Positions 34,145 through 42,967 are shown, counted from the first letter of the stretch. The stretch: 43,004 nt of DNA from Lactobacillus ultunensis DSM 16047 (GCF_001436305.1 NZ_AZFO01000018.1:1-43004); one strand, 5' to 3'. A program made the numbers and translations. Notes: a model not told the origin generated them from the sequence alone.

Positions 34145-34455
34145 TTGTTCAAATTAATGTTAAATACATATAAACAAATTAAAAAGCAATGAAAAAGACG
34201 AGTAAATAATTCCATTCTTTTCAGTGAATTAGTGCCAGTGTGAAGCTAATAGACCCTGGATTATTGAAAAACACTTTTAGCAGCTCACCGAACTAACAAT
34301 TCTTATAGTAGGTTGAGACGTCTCCGGTACGTTACCACGCCGGTGGAGCATGATAGTGCTTCATGAGGAGGTCTATATTAGACAATCTGGGTGGTACCGC
34401 GGAAAAAAGCCTTTCGTCCCTGACAATTAGGGAGCGAAGGGCTTTTTCTTTACTC
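34145..34455 (+). promoter_or_regulatory. T-box leader (asparagine) upstream of asnA
   Basis: The 436 bases between mupG and asnA are a tRNA-sensing leader. A candidate promoter is TTGTTC (34145-34150) and ATATAA (34168-34173), 17 apart. Stem I runs from about 34195 with GACGAGTAA, and a candidate Asn specifier codon AAC lies in CACCGAACTAAC (near 34286-34297). The conserved T-box TGGGTGGTACCGCGG (34388-34402) is the antiterminator element. The terminator is a long stem (34405-34421 with 34429-34447) ending in a T run. Uncharged tRNA-Asn should stabilise the antiterminator and switch on asnA. The specifier assignment leans on the downstream gene. Confidence 0.92.
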
Positions 34456-34490
34456 TCAACTAAAAAATATTTTTTAGAAAGAGGATTACT

Positions 34491-35504
34491 ATGGAACTTA
34501 TTTTACCTAAAGATTATCATCCAACATTAACTGTTCGCGATACTGAAGCAGCAATCGTCTTCATTCGTGAGACTTTCCAAGACAAACTTGCTTCTATTCT
34601 AGGCGTTCAAAGAATGTCTGCTCCAATGTTTGTTGAAAAGAGCACTGGGTTAAATGACAACTTAAACGGAGTTGAACGTCCTGTAGCCTTCGATATGAAG
34701 GCAATGCCTAAGGATGACACTATCGAGGTCGTTCATTCTCTTGCTAAGTGGAAAAGATTAGCTCTTAAGAGATACGGCTTTGGTATGCACGAAGGTCTTT
34801 ATACTAACATGAACGCTATTCGTCGTGACGAAGACCTTGATAATTTCCACTCTATCTATGTTGATCAATGGGATTGGGAAAAGATCATCCGCAAGGAAGA
34901 ACGCAATACTGATACTTTGGAAATTACTGTTAACAAGATTTTTAAAGCAATCAAAGAAACTGAAAAGCTAGTTTCAGCTCGCTACCCTGGTTCTACCTAC
35001 CGTCTTGGCGATCACGTTTCATTTATTACTACCCAAGAATTAGAAGATCGTTGGCCAGACCTTTCCCCAGAAGAACGTGAAAACAAGATCGCTAAAGAAG
35101 AAAAAGCAGTCTTCATTATGAAGATCGGTGACAAACTAAAGCGTAGCGGTAAGCCACATGATGGTCGCGCGCCTGACTACGATGATTGGCAATTGAACGG
35201 TGACTTAATCTTCTGGTATGAACCTCTTCAAAGCAAATTGGAAATTTCTTCAATGGGTATCCGTGTTAGCGAAGAAAGCTTGCGTGAACAATTGAAGAAA
35301 GCCCACTGTGAAGAACGTGCCAAGTTGCCATTCCACCAAATGCTTTTGAAAGGCGAATTGCCATACACTATTGGTGGCGGGATTGGTCAATCACGTCTCT
35401 GCATGCTTTTACTTGGCAAGGCTCATATTGGCGAAGTACAAGCCAGTATCTGGCCTAAAGACATGGTTAAAAAATGTGAAGCAGACGATATTCGCTTGCT
35501 GTAA
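34491..35504 (+). CDS. asnA: Aspartate-ammonia ligase (asparagine synthetase A)
   Basis: Makes asparagine from aspartate, ammonia and ATP. The 337-residue protein has a class-II aminoacyl-tRNA-synthetase fold: [22 protein letters not shown] near the N-terminus, [24 protein letters not shown], and the ATP-binding [23 protein letters not shown] at the end. AGAGGA precedes the ATG. It is monocistronic under T-box control and has its own terminator, so it is induced when asparagyl-tRNA falls. Confidence 0.97.
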   Translation: MELILPKDYHPTLTVRDTEAAIVFIRETFQDKLASILGVQRMSAPMFVEKSTGLNDNLNGVERPVAFDMKAMPKDDTIEVVHSLAKWKRLALKRYGFGMHEGLYTNMNAIRRDEDLDNFHSIYVDQWDWEKIIRKEERNTDTLEITVNKIFKAIKETEKLVSARYPGSTYRLGDHVSFITTQELEDRWPDLSPEERENKIAKEEKAVFIMKIGDKLKRSGKPHDGRAPDYDDWQLNGDLIFWYEPLQSKLEISSMGIRVSEESLREQLKKAHCEERAKLPFHQMLLKGELPYTIGGGIGQSRLCMLLLGKAHIGEVQASIWPKDMVKKCEADDIRLL

Positions 35505-35510
35505 TTTAGA

Positions 35511-35537
35511 AATCCGAGAAACTTCTCGGATTTTTTA
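35511..35537 (+). terminator. asnA terminator
   Basis: A 10-bp stem, AATCCGAGAA (35511-35520) with TTCTCGGATT (35523-35532), then TTTT. Confidence 0.9.
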
Positions 35538-35603
35538 GTAGTTGCAAGTTATAACACGTTATAACAAAAATGCATTAGATAAGATTAGAAAGGACAAAGC
35601 ATA

Positions 35604-35864
35604 ATGAAAAAAGAACTTAAAGTTAGAAGAATTGGTAATTCTCTTGGTAGTATCTTTCCAAAAAGTTAGGGTGTTGCAGAAGGCGCTAAATTAGAATATA
35701 AAATAGACAAACAGCATCATCAAGTTATTATTGATTTAAATTCTACAGACATAAAGCATGATCGTGATCTTATTGAACAAAGTTTTGAAGATTTTAAGCA
35801 TGGTGACTGGTTCGATGAAAAGGAAATGAAAGCAAAGTTTGGAAAATATGGTTGGGGTAAATAA
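35604..35864 (+). pseudogene. AbrB/MazE-like antitoxin with an in-frame TAG
   Basis: A frame of 87 codons starting MKKELKVRRIGNSLGSIFPKS, the SpoVT-AbrB/MazE DNA-binding motif, is interrupted at codon 22 by TAG (35667-35669). It then continues GVAEGAKLEYKIDKQ to a Trp/Lys-rich end. In relatives the interrupted position is Leu (PKSLGV), so a TTG-to-TAG change explains it. AAAGGAC lies upstream of the ATG. The stop codon overlaps the toxin ATG by one base (TAATG), the coupling expected of a type II toxin-antitoxin operon. Unless TAG is read through, the toxin-binding C-terminus is not made, because the only later in-frame ATG is near codon 76. Confidence 0.82.
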
Positions 35865-36175
35865 TGTATCAAATACAATACAGTAAGAACTTCGTGAATT
35901 CATTTACTCAAACTATCACTTATTGGCAAGATGAATTGCAGTTACCAGATGCTTATATTCAGAGATACACTTCATTGGTATCCAAAAGTATTTCTCTTTT
36001 ACATGAATTTCCTCCCATGTATCAAGATGTCAGCTCAATTTATCATTTTTCTACTCCCACTTACCGAATTACTATTGGTAAGAAATATGCTATCTTTTAC
36101 AGAGTGAATGAAAAAGAAAAGAAAGTTTTAATTGGTAGTTTTTTTAATAATAAACAAATGAAAGTGGATTTTTAA
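35864..36175 (+). CDS. RelE/ParE-family toxin
   Basis: A 103-residue protein of the RelE/ParE superfamily fold: N-terminal YQIQYSKNFVNSF, two helices, then the beta-sheet YRITIGKKYAIFYRVNEKEKKVLIGSFFNNKQ. Type II toxins of this group inhibit translation (RelE) or gyrase (ParE); sequence alone does not say which. The ATG overlaps the antitoxin stop. The normal antitoxin appears truncated, so either this toxin is weak or silent, translation is reduced by loss of coupling, or a related antitoxin elsewhere compensates. No frame break is visible in the toxin. Confidence 0.78.
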   Translation: MYQIQYSKNFVNSFTQTITYWQDELQLPDAYIQRYTSLVSKSISLLHEFPPMYQDVSSIYHFSTPTYRITIGKKYAIFYRVNEKEKKVLIGSFFNNKQMKVDF

Positions 36176-36218
36176 AAAGCATCCCTACGAAACTCATTGT
36201 TTCAAAGGATGCTTCATT
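36174..36218 (-). terminator. Terminator, copy 1 of a second duplicated terminator
   Basis: Outer stem AGCATCC / GGATGCT with an inner GAAAC/GTTTC hairpin, and T residues after it on the minus strand. The 45 bases match 36970-37014 at 40 positions. It overlaps the stop of the membrane protein gene (36214) and also faces the end of the plus-strand toxin gene. Confidence 0.82.
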
Positions 36219-36891
36219 TTTTGTCAAATCGATGATCAGGTAAATCAATAAAATACTTGTGCCCACCTAGGTCACTTTCAACATGCTGATAAACCTCAAT
36301 TAAAGCGTAATAAGTGAAAACATAAATCAAGTAGAGTATGCCTAAGAAAATAAAGTAAGCAATTAAATTCCAACACAAAAAGAAAAGACTCAGACTTGGT
36401 AAAACAACTGTACTGATACCCACCACGATATAAAAATGGGACCAATTGCGTAATTGAACCCGAAGGAGCACCATACAGTTTTCCACTACTCTGCTACTTA
36501 AGTAACAAAAACTAATGAATGATAAATTTGTCAGAAATTTTAAAAATCCAAACCTGACTAATACCCAACTTTGTACGCCAGTCGTAACACCAGCCAAAAT
36601 AATAAAAAACCACATCAACAAACGATTTAGATTATCTCGTTCATGAGTAACTATTTGTTCACGAGGATTAAAACTAATCCGGTCAGCTAACCAGTTATAG
36701 CCATCGATGAAGTAATAAAAGTTGGCAATAAAGCCAATCTCTATAAAAAAGACGAGGAAGCCGTGCATGATAAGTGAGAACACCAGAATGAGCATCCCTA
36801 AAATACCCAACCAAGGGAGCACCAAGCCAATTTTACGAGAGCGAATAAATCTTTGAGTTTTAAGATTCAACTGCATATTTTTTCTAGCCAT
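36214..36891 (-). CDS. Membrane protein of unknown function bracketed by duplicated terminators
   Basis: A 225-residue protein from ATG 36891 (MARKNMQLNLKTQRFIRSRK), with GGGAGTGAG 3-6 bases upstream; an in-frame ATG at 36915 would overlap that site. The basic N-terminus is followed by about six spans (roughly 22-62, 88-108, 112-135, 150-168 and 172-200). The C-terminus is polar, ending HKYFIDLPDHRFDKK. I recognise no family. It sits between the toxin gene and an APC permease, with near-identical terminators on both flanks. Confidence 0.6.
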   Translation of the reverse strand: MARKNMQLNLKTQRFIRSRKIGLVLPWLGILGMLILVFSLIMHGFLVFFIEIGFIANFYYFIDGYNWLADRISFNPREQIVTHERDNLNRLLMWFFIILAGVTTGVQSWVLVRFGFLKFLTNLSFISFCYLSSRVVENCMVLLRVQLRNWSHFYIVVGISTVVLPSLSLFFLCWNLIAYFIFLGILYLIYVFTYYALIEVYQHVESDLGGHKYFIDLPDHRFDKK

Positions 36892-36969
36892 TTTCTCACT
36901 CCCGTTCATTTTCATTTATATTACTCGCGGGATATTAAAATTTTAATATTTTTTAATATATTTCTTATA

Positions 36970-37014
36970 AAAAAGCACCCCTACAAAACTCATTGTCTCA
37001 AGGGATGCTTTATT
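36970..37014 (-). terminator. Terminator of the APC permease, copy 2 of the second duplicated terminator
   Basis: AGCACCCC pairs imperfectly with GGGATGCT around the loop TACAAAACTCATTGTCTCAA. It lies just after the permease stop (37020) and resembles 36174-36218 at 40 of 45 bases. Confidence 0.78.
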
Positions 37015-37019
37015 ACTAT

Positions 37020-38414
37020 CTAATTTTTCCGTTCACCTTTAGAAATCCAAGCCATAATCAATGGCAAAATTACAAAGCCGAAGATCATCATCACAATAGC
37101 GTACCAGTTAACACCAACAATTTTACCTGCCGCATTAGCCACGCCAAATTGTGCCTGCCAGTTATATTCAATTAGTAAGAACACTACAATCACTATTGAT
37201 AAAATTGGCACAACGACATCCGTAACGACATTCTTGTCAGCCTTTAATACATTTTCTTTAGCCTTGTCACGATAGAATTGGATAACTGCTAGAGGAACCA
37301 CGATAAAGCCTAAGAAGCGAACCATCGCACTCAAAGTAATCAGGTTGACCATGTTATATTCAAAGGCCATCGGAATTAAAATTGCTAGAGCTACTGAGAT
37401 AAAGAAGGTTCTAATTGGAAAATTATTCTTCGTTCTCTTAGTAAGTGCCTTTGACATCTGTCCTTCACGTGCCATTGCTTCCAAGATACGAGGAGCGTTG
37501 AAACTAGAAGCTACATTGATGCCAAACATGGATACTAATGCACCAACCAAGATCACATCACGTAAGATTTTATTATCAAAAATAGCTGCAATAGCAACAA
37601 CCTGTTTAGTCGTCATTAATGCCTTAGGATTAAGCACCATTGCGACCGCTACAACGCCAATATATACAATAGCAATTACTAAAATTGCCAAAGGAATCGC
37701 ACGGGGCAAGTTTTTCTCAGGATCCTTCATATCCTCTGAACCTGAAGCTACTGACTCAAAACCAGTAAAAGCATAAAACGCCGAGACAATTGCCATAACG
37801 AATGTAGTAGTGGTCAAAGTAGGCACAATTTTTTGTCCACCTTGCGTAATCTGATCAACTTCACTTAAATTGCTTGAAGCACCCGTTGCAATCAACAACA
37901 CAACACCGGCAACGATAATTAAAACTAAAGCAGCTAGTTTGCCAATCGTAGCTAAATTCATGACCCATTTTAATACTCGTTGACCAAACAAATTAATGAT
38001 CGTAATAATCGCCATTAAGACTAAGAAGCCAACCGTTACGTTTAGAGTTTTGTTAGGGTCACCACCAAAAATTGAAATCATGGACTTGATAACTCCGACC
38101 GCCATAACGCCCCATGCAACGCTGGCTGAAAAGTACCGTAACACGCCCATATAAAAGCCGACTTTTTTGCCAAAGGCTGCTTTGGAATAAGCATAAGCGG
38201 CACCTGACTTCGTTACATACTTTGATGCGGCCGCAAAAGAAATTGCCAGGATTGCCGCAAAAATCGCTGCAATAAAGTAAACGATTAAGGCCTTGGAACC
38301 AGCTTGTTGAACCACACTACCTGGTGTTAAGAAAATTCCTGAACCAATGATAGCGTTAATGGCTAACAGCACAATTGACCAGAAGCCTAATTTATCTCCT
38401 GTTTTCTCACTCAA
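37020..38414 (-). CDS. APC-superfamily amino acid permease (YfnA/CAT-like)
   Basis: A twelve-span amino acid/cation symporter. The preferred start is TTG 38414 (MSEKTGDKLGFWSIVLLAINAI), with AAGAGGG 8 bases upstream and right after the preceding stop; that gives 464 residues. An ATG at 38438 would overlap the upstream gene. Span 1 carries the APC unwinding motif IGSGIFLTPG, span 6 has FYAFTGFESVASGSEDMKDPEKNLPRAI, and the Lys-rich loop RTKNNFPIRT lies between spans 8 and 9. It follows the C26 hydrolase gene in one operon, so it may import the amino acid or gamma-glutamyl/polyamine compound that the hydrolase handles. Substrate is not defined. Confidence 0.88.
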   Translation of the reverse strand: MSEKTGDKLGFWSIVLLAINAIIGSGIFLTPGSVVQQAGSKALIVYFIAAIFAAILAISFAAASKYVTKSGAAYAYSKAAFGKKVGFYMGVLRYFSASVAWGVMAVGVIKSMISIFGGDPNKTLNVTVGFLVLMAIITIINLFGQRVLKWVMNLATIGKLAALVLIIVAGVVLLIATGASSNLSEVDQITQGGQKIVPTLTTTTFVMAIVSAFYAFTGFESVASGSEDMKDPEKNLPRAIPLAILVIAIVYIGVVAVAMVLNPKALMTTKQVVAIAAIFDNKILRDVILVGALVSMFGINVASSFNAPRILEAMAREGQMSKALTKRTKNNFPIRTFFISVALAILIPMAFEYNMVNLITLSAMVRFLGFIVVPLAVIQFYRDKAKENVLKADKNVVTDVVVPILSIVIVVFLLIEYNWQAQFGVANAAGKIVGVNWYAIVMMIFGFVILPLIMAWISKGERKN

Positions 38415-38427
38415 TTTTGCATCCCTC

Positions 38428-39156
38428 TTATTTTGCATTTTCAATTACAAATTTAAATAAGTTATTCATAAACTGGACATGCGAATTACGGTGCAGCATT
38501 TCTGGATGCCATTGAACCGCAATTACATTGCCCTTTTTATTTTCTAATCCTTCAACCACACCATCTGGGGCCACAGCAGAAGCAATCAAATCTGGAGCAA
38601 CATCTTTAATCAATTGATGGTGGAAAGAATTAACTTGAAATTCGGTTTTGCCTAAAATTTTTGCTAGTTTGCTATTAGGTTTAACTTTCATTCCGTGAGT
38701 TGGCAAGTCTGAAGTATGACCTTGCATATGCTTTAATGTTAATTCCTTACGGTAAGAAAGATCTTGATATAATGTTCCGCCATGAGCAACATTGATAATT
38801 TGCGCGCCACGACAGATGCCCAATACCGGGATGCCATTTTCCTCAGCTAATTTAAGCAAAAGCATATCAAAATGATCACGTGCAGGCCAAGTAGCTCCTA
38901 TTTTTTGAAGAGGTTCTTCACCATAATTATGAGGATCAACATCATGTCCACCTGAAAGGATTAGTCCTTGAACATTATTCAGTTGTTCTCTAACTACATC
39001 ATCATTCTCATTAAAGGGAATAATGTATGGTACACCACCGTTTTGGACCACTGAATCAACATAATCTTCATTTACGTAGCTACGATGATATCCTGGAAAA
39101 ATACCTCCATCGTCAATAAGTACTGAACCTGAAATTCCAATGATTGGTTTGTTCAT
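38428..39156 (-). CDS. Class-I amidotransferase-like C26 hydrolase (gamma-glutamyl-GABA hydrolase type)
   Basis: A 242-residue cytoplasmic PuuD-like hydrolase. Motifs are SGGHDVDPHNYGEEP, the nucleophile elbow GICRGAQIINVAHGG with the catalytic Cys, and QWHPE with the catalytic His. The family cleaves gamma-glutamyl bonds, for example gamma-glutamyl-GABA in putrescine breakdown or gamma-glutamyl peptides. No other puu genes are present, so the substrate is open. GGGGAGGAG precedes the ATG. It is first in an operon with the APC permease. Confidence 0.88.
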   Translation of the reverse strand: MNKPIIGISGSVLIDDGGIFPGYHRSYVNEDYVDSVVQNGGVPYIIPFNENDDVVREQLNNVQGLILSGGHDVDPHNYGEEPLQKIGATWPARDHFDMLLLKLAEENGIPVLGICRGAQIINVAHGGTLYQDLSYRKELTLKHMQGHTSDLPTHGMKVKPNSKLAKILGKTEFQVNSFHHQLIKDVAPDLIASAVAPDGVVEGLENKKGNVIAVQWHPEMLHRNSHVQFMNNLFKFVIENAK

Positions 39157-39220
39157 ACTTGCACTCCTCCCCTACTTACTTTTAGTATGTAGTTTACATT
39201 ATAAATAAATTAATAAAAAA

Positions 39221-39245
39221 GTACAATTAAATTTATTAATTGTAC
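39221..39245 (-). terminator. Terminator of the 39259 permease gene
   Basis: A 10-bp stem, GTACAATTAA (39221-39230) with TTAATTGTAC (39236-39245), followed by a T run on the minus strand. Confidence 0.85.
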
Positions 39246-39258
39246 CCATAACTTTCAT

Positions 39259-40638
39259 TTATTCCTTAACATCCCCGCGATGTTTAATTACATAAACCAG
39301 TGCTGCAATAATTAACACAGCTGCACCAACTGTAACTGAAATCTGCGTCTCTGGATTAATAAACATAAACACCACAATCACTACCAGCATAACTAATGCA
39401 AAATAGTTTGAGTATGGATAAAGCGGCAATTTAAACGGATGCTCCTTCATCAATTCTGGGTTCTTTCTTCTAAAACGCAATTCAGCTAGCAAAATTACGA
39501 ACCAGGCCACCATCCCTGGCAAAACAGACGAACTATACACGATAACGAAAACATTTGCCAAAGATTTATTCAAAAACTGGGCTAACACATTAAGCATAAA
39601 GCCAATAAAGATTCCACTAGTAATTCCTATGATCGCATGACTTGGTACGATTCGCTTTGAAACATAGCCAAATGTCTTAGGGGCTTCACCCTCATGTGCT
39701 AGTTTATAGAGCATTCTACTAGATGAATAAATTCCAGAATTTGCTCCAGATAATGCTGCTGTTAAAACAACAAAGTTAATCACGGAAGCAGCTGCAGTGA
39801 TTCCCACCTTGGCAAAAGTAGTAACAAATGGTGATCCCATGCTATCCAACTTATTCCATGGATAAATCGTCACAATGACAAAGATAGCACCAACATAGAA
39901 AATCAAAATTCGCCATAACACTGACTTCACGCTTTTGACAATCGCTTTATGTGGATTAGAAACTTCACCAGCAGAAATTCCAATTAACTCGATTCCCTCA
40001 TAAGAACCAACAATAATTGCCATTGAGAAAAAGAAACCTTTTATACCACCGGTAAAGAAACCACCGTGACTCCATAGATTAGAAAAACCAACTGGATGAC
40101 CGCCATTGCCAAAACCAAATAGGATTACGCTAAGTCCCAATAAAATCATTAAGATGATCGTAACCACTTTGATCATCGCAAACCAGAATTCCAACGTTGC
40201 ATATGCACGTGCGCTAGCCAAGTTAGCGATCAGTAAAAACAGAATAATAATTATTCCGGCAATCCAGTCTGATGTTCCTTTCCACCAGAAACGTAGGTAC
40301 TCCGTAGTGGCTACAACTTCAGAGATACCAACAACGATATATTGAAAAACGTTGGCCCATTCTGCTAAATATCCAGCGATGGGATGCACATGATCTGCCG
40401 CATAATCCGCAAATGATCCAGTACCCGGATCAACATACAACATTTCCCCTAAAGCACGCATAACAATGTACAAAATAACGCCAACAAAAATATAAGCCAA
40501 TAATACTGATGGGCCTGTCCACTTAATTGTGGAACTAGCACCCATGAATAAACCGACACCGATGGCTCCTCCTAACGAGATCATTTCCATCTGACCGGCA
40601 GTCATTGATCGTTTTAATTCAGGTGCCTTTTTTGCCAT
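39259..40638 (-). CDS. APC-superfamily amino acid permease (AAT family), second of a tandem pair
   Basis: A 459-residue twelve-span permease of the AAT group (LysP/GabP/AnsP type). The N-terminus is MAKKAPELKRSMTAGQMEMISLGGAIGVGLFMGASSTI; the GVGLFMG stretch is the substrate-binding unwound helix. SYEGIELIGISAGEVSNPHKAI and the conserved SGANSGIYSSSRMLYKLAHEG region in span 8 are family hallmarks. AAGGGGAG precedes the ATG. It follows the 40665 permease by 26 bases containing a palindrome, and both appear to be in one transcript. Cationic or neutral amino acid uptake is likely but not resolvable. Confidence 0.88.
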   Translation of the reverse strand: MAKKAPELKRSMTAGQMEMISLGGAIGVGLFMGASSTIKWTGPSVLLAYIFVGVILYIVMRALGEMLYVDPGTGSFADYAADHVHPIAGYLAEWANVFQYIVVGISEVVATTEYLRFWWKGTSDWIAGIIIILFLLIANLASARAYATLEFWFAMIKVVTIILMILLGLSVILFGFGNGGHPVGFSNLWSHGGFFTGGIKGFFFSMAIIVGSYEGIELIGISAGEVSNPHKAIVKSVKSVLWRILIFYVGAIFVIVTIYPWNKLDSMGSPFVTTFAKVGITAAASVINFVVLTAALSGANSGIYSSSRMLYKLAHEGEAPKTFGYVSKRIVPSHAIIGITSGIFIGFMLNVLAQFLNKSLANVFVIVYSSSVLPGMVAWFVILLAELRFRRKNPELMKEHPFKLPLYPYSNYFALVMLVVIVVFMFINPETQISVTVGAAVLIIAALVYVIKHRGDVKE

Positions 40639-40656
40639 ATAAAACTCCCCTTCTTT

Positions 40657-40676
40657 AGTATTTCCTAGGAAATACT
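40657..40676. repeat. 20-bp perfect palindrome between tandem permease genes
   Basis: AGTATTTCCTAGGAAATACT spans the stop codon of the upstream permease. In the minus-strand transcript it is followed by AAGAAGGGGAG rather than a T run. It is therefore more likely an intra-operon stability or attenuation element than a terminator. Confidence 0.5.
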
Positions 40677-42017
40677 TTCTCTTTTATGTACAAAATTATA
40701 GCTAATTGCTAAAATTGCAACAAATATAATCGAAATAATTAATGCCAACTGTGTTGCTTTCACAAAGAATAATAAAATTAATACTGCAACATAAAATGCG
40801 ATTGTCAACCAACTAGTTAATGGATAGCCCGGCATTTTGAACTCGCCTAAGTTGTCCTTGTTCTTGCTTCTATAAACGACGTGAGCAAACATTATAAACA
40901 GCCACACAATTACGAAACAGATTGTCGAAACAGTTGAAACTACATCAAAAATTCTGGCTGGCATAATATAATTTAATATTACCACTACAAACAAAATCAA
41001 TGATGAAGCCATCAAAGCTCGCTTAGGAATCGCTTTTTTGGTAAGTTTTCTAAGTGATTTAGGTGCATGCCCATTACATGCTAATGAATAAAGCGACCGA
41101 CTCGTTGAAAAGATCGCACTGTTAGTTGCTGATAAGGCAGCAGTTAAAACCACAAAATTTAGGATCCCTGCTGCAGCGGTTACGCCAATTCCAGTAAAGA
41201 CTTGAACAAATGGACTTGAAGTCGTTTTAATTTGATTCCAAGGATAAACTGACATAATTACCAACATTGAGCCAACATAAAAGAGACCAATTCTTACAGG
41301 CAACGTATTAATTGCTTTAGGAATATCCTGATGTGGATTAGCAGTTTCACTCGCAGTTTGCCCTACAATTTCTACCCCAACAAAGGCAAAAACTACCATT
41401 TGGAAAGATAGTAGGAATCCCCATGTCCCCGTTGGGAAAAAGCCACCATGATTAACTAAATTAACTAATGATACATTGCCGCCTTTAACTGAAGTCTGCA
41501 ATAAGATCATCACAATTCCCGTAATGATTAATGCTACAATCGCTAGGACCTTAATTAAAGAAAACCAGCTTTCTAGTTCACCAAACAAGCCCACATTCAC
41601 CATATTAATGAACATTAATAAAATTACGATTGCGAGCGGACCTACCCATTGAGGAAGCCAAGGGAACCAATAACGTAAATAGATTCCTGTTGCAGTTAAA
41701 TCTGCCATGGCCAAACTAAGCCAGCAAGCCCAGTAAGTCCATCCTGCTACAAATTCTGCACGTTTACCTAAATACTTTTTGATCGCTTCTAAAAATGAAT
41801 GGCTATCTGGATCAACCAAAATTAATTCACCCAATGCCCGCATCATAAAGAAGGTAATTACCCCCACAATCAAGTATGACAGAATAATTGAAGGGCCTGC
41901 GCTATGAATAGCTGAACCTGAGCCTAAAAATAAGCCTGTACCTATAGCTCCTCCAATTGCAATCATGGTTACATGACGACTTTTTAGTCCACGTTTTAAC
42001 TTTGTTTTCTTATCCAT
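40665..42017 (-). CDS. APC-superfamily amino acid permease (AAT family), first of a tandem pair
   Basis: A 450-residue twelve-span permease from ATG 42017 (MDKKTKLKRGLKSRH), with AAGGTGAG 7-8 bases upstream; a GTG at 42029 lies within that site. Span 1 has IAIGGAIGTGLFLGSGSAI, span 6 FAFVGVEIVGQTASETANPHQDIPKAI, and span 8 SATNSAIFSTSRSLYSLACNGHAPKSL. It is homologous to the next gene across the whole length, though divergent. Transcription starts in the spacer downstream of a strong terminator, so it leads the two-permease unit. Substrate undefined. Confidence 0.88.
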   Translation of the reverse strand: MDKKTKLKRGLKSRHVTMIAIGGAIGTGLFLGSGSAIHSAGPSIILSYLIVGVITFFMMRALGELILVDPDSHSFLEAIKKYLGKRAEFVAGWTYWACWLSLAMADLTATGIYLRYWFPWLPQWVGPLAIVILLMFINMVNVGLFGELESWFSLIKVLAIVALIITGIVMILLQTSVKGGNVSLVNLVNHGGFFPTGTWGFLLSFQMVVFAFVGVEIVGQTASETANPHQDIPKAINTLPVRIGLFYVGSMLVIMSVYPWNQIKTTSSPFVQVFTGIGVTAAAGILNFVVLTAALSATNSAIFSTSRSLYSLACNGHAPKSLRKLTKKAIPKRALMASSLILFVVVILNYIMPARIFDVVSTVSTICFVIVWLFIMFAHVVYRSKNKDNLGEFKMPGYPLTSWLTIAFYVAVLILLFFVKATQLALIISIIFVAILAISYNFVHKRESIS

Positions 42018-42042
42018 AGCTACTCTCACCTTCCATAAGTAG

Positions 42043-42080
42043 AAAAAGGAGCGACCATTTCGAAATGAAACAGTCGCTCC
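42043..42080 (-). terminator. Terminator of the 42124 gene
   Basis: GGAGCGAC (42048-42055) pairs with GTCGCTCC (42073-42080), with an inner CATTTCGAAATG palindrome. A T run follows on the minus strand. Confidence 0.9.
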
Positions 42081-42123
42081 ATCAAAATTTTCTCTTTTTG
42101 TTTTGAATTATAAGACCTACTTA

Positions 42124-42873
42124 CTATTTGTGCAATAACTTTTTATTTTTAATACGATTATTTAAGTAAGCTGTACAAATTAAAATAGCAATAATAATTA
42201 AAACAAACACAATAGTAGTGAAAGTAATTACCCCAAACAATGGAGTACATGCAAGAACTTCAATAATTACTAAACCAGTAGTAATCCAAGTTACTCGACC
42301 ATGATAAAAATTGAACCAATTAATTATTGCATAGATCATATCGAGAATAACTAGGAACAAAATACCATAAACAAATAGGTATTGACCCCATTCAGGGAAA
42401 GACCAAATTAATGCTCCACTAACTTCGAGCATGACAATGAGTAAAAATGCAATAATTCCAATTTCGAAATTTAGTATTATCCGCATAAAAATTAACAACA
42501 AGTCTAGATTATTGTGTTGCGCACCCAAATTAAAGTAAATCAAGCCTAGAATCCCTGGTGAAGCTAGCAAAACAATGATTAATGAATGAACTATTCCTTC
42601 ACCCATATAAATTCCAAGTGGAATTCCTGTAACAGCTTGAGCAATGGTAAAAATAATTGTAATTACCATTGAGGCAATCATTATGACTCGAATCCAACCA
42701 CGCTTATTTTCAAACCAGACTGTTAAAGCAGTGATCAAGTAAAGTACCCCATAAATGGCTACTATTACTGTTTCCTTTCCAGGCCATTGAACTGCAAACG
42801 TTAAAACAGCTGAAGCTAAAGCCAAAATGGTTAAAATTATTTTGATGATTAAATCTAATTTTTTCCTATTCAT
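42124..42873 (-). CDS. Multi-pass membrane protein of unknown function
   Basis: A 249-residue, very hydrophobic protein with eight predicted spans (about 8-28, 34-52, 58-80, 94-112, 125-150, 160-182, 190-208 and 213-235). The last loop is short and basic (NNRIKNKKLLHK). Loops are short and I see no conserved motif. AGGAATT lies before the ATG. It is flanked by terminators on both sides and is probably monocistronic. It may be a lineage-specific membrane protein. Confidence 0.6.
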   Translation of the reverse strand: MNRKKLDLIIKIILTILALASAVLTFAVQWPGKETVIVAIYGVLYLITALTVWFENKRGWIRVIMIASMVITIIFTIAQAVTGIPLGIYMGEGIVHSLIIVLLASPGILGLIYFNLGAQHNNLDLLLIFMRIILNFEIGIIAFLLIVMLEVSGALIWSFPEWGQYLFVYGILFLVILDMIYAIINWFNFYHGRVTWITTGLVIIEVLACTPLFGVITFTTIVFVLIIIAILICTAYLNNRIKNKKLLHK

Positions 42874-42937
42874 AATTCCTATCTCTTCAATTGAATCATA
42901 TTAGTTTTATTATACAAAAGATCGATATGGACGCAAA

Positions 42938-42967
42938 AAAAGGATATTCCCGAGAGAATATCCTTTT
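42938..42967. terminator. Terminator near the window end
   Basis: A 12-bp stem, AAAAGGATATTC (42938-42949) with GAATATCCTTTT (42956-42967), A-rich before and T-rich after. It probably ends a minus-strand gene beyond the window. Confidence 0.85.

Noticed and set aside
34145-34455. A small RNA gene independent of asnA in the 436-base spacer
   Set aside because: The spacer has all elements of a T-box leader, including the GGTGGTACCGCGG motif and terminator, immediately upstream of asnA.
35667-35669. Recoded amber codon (pyrrolysine or programmed readthrough)
   Set aside because: No pyrrolysine machinery is expected in lactobacilli and the site fits a simple TTG-to-TAG change; readthrough is left only as a possibility.
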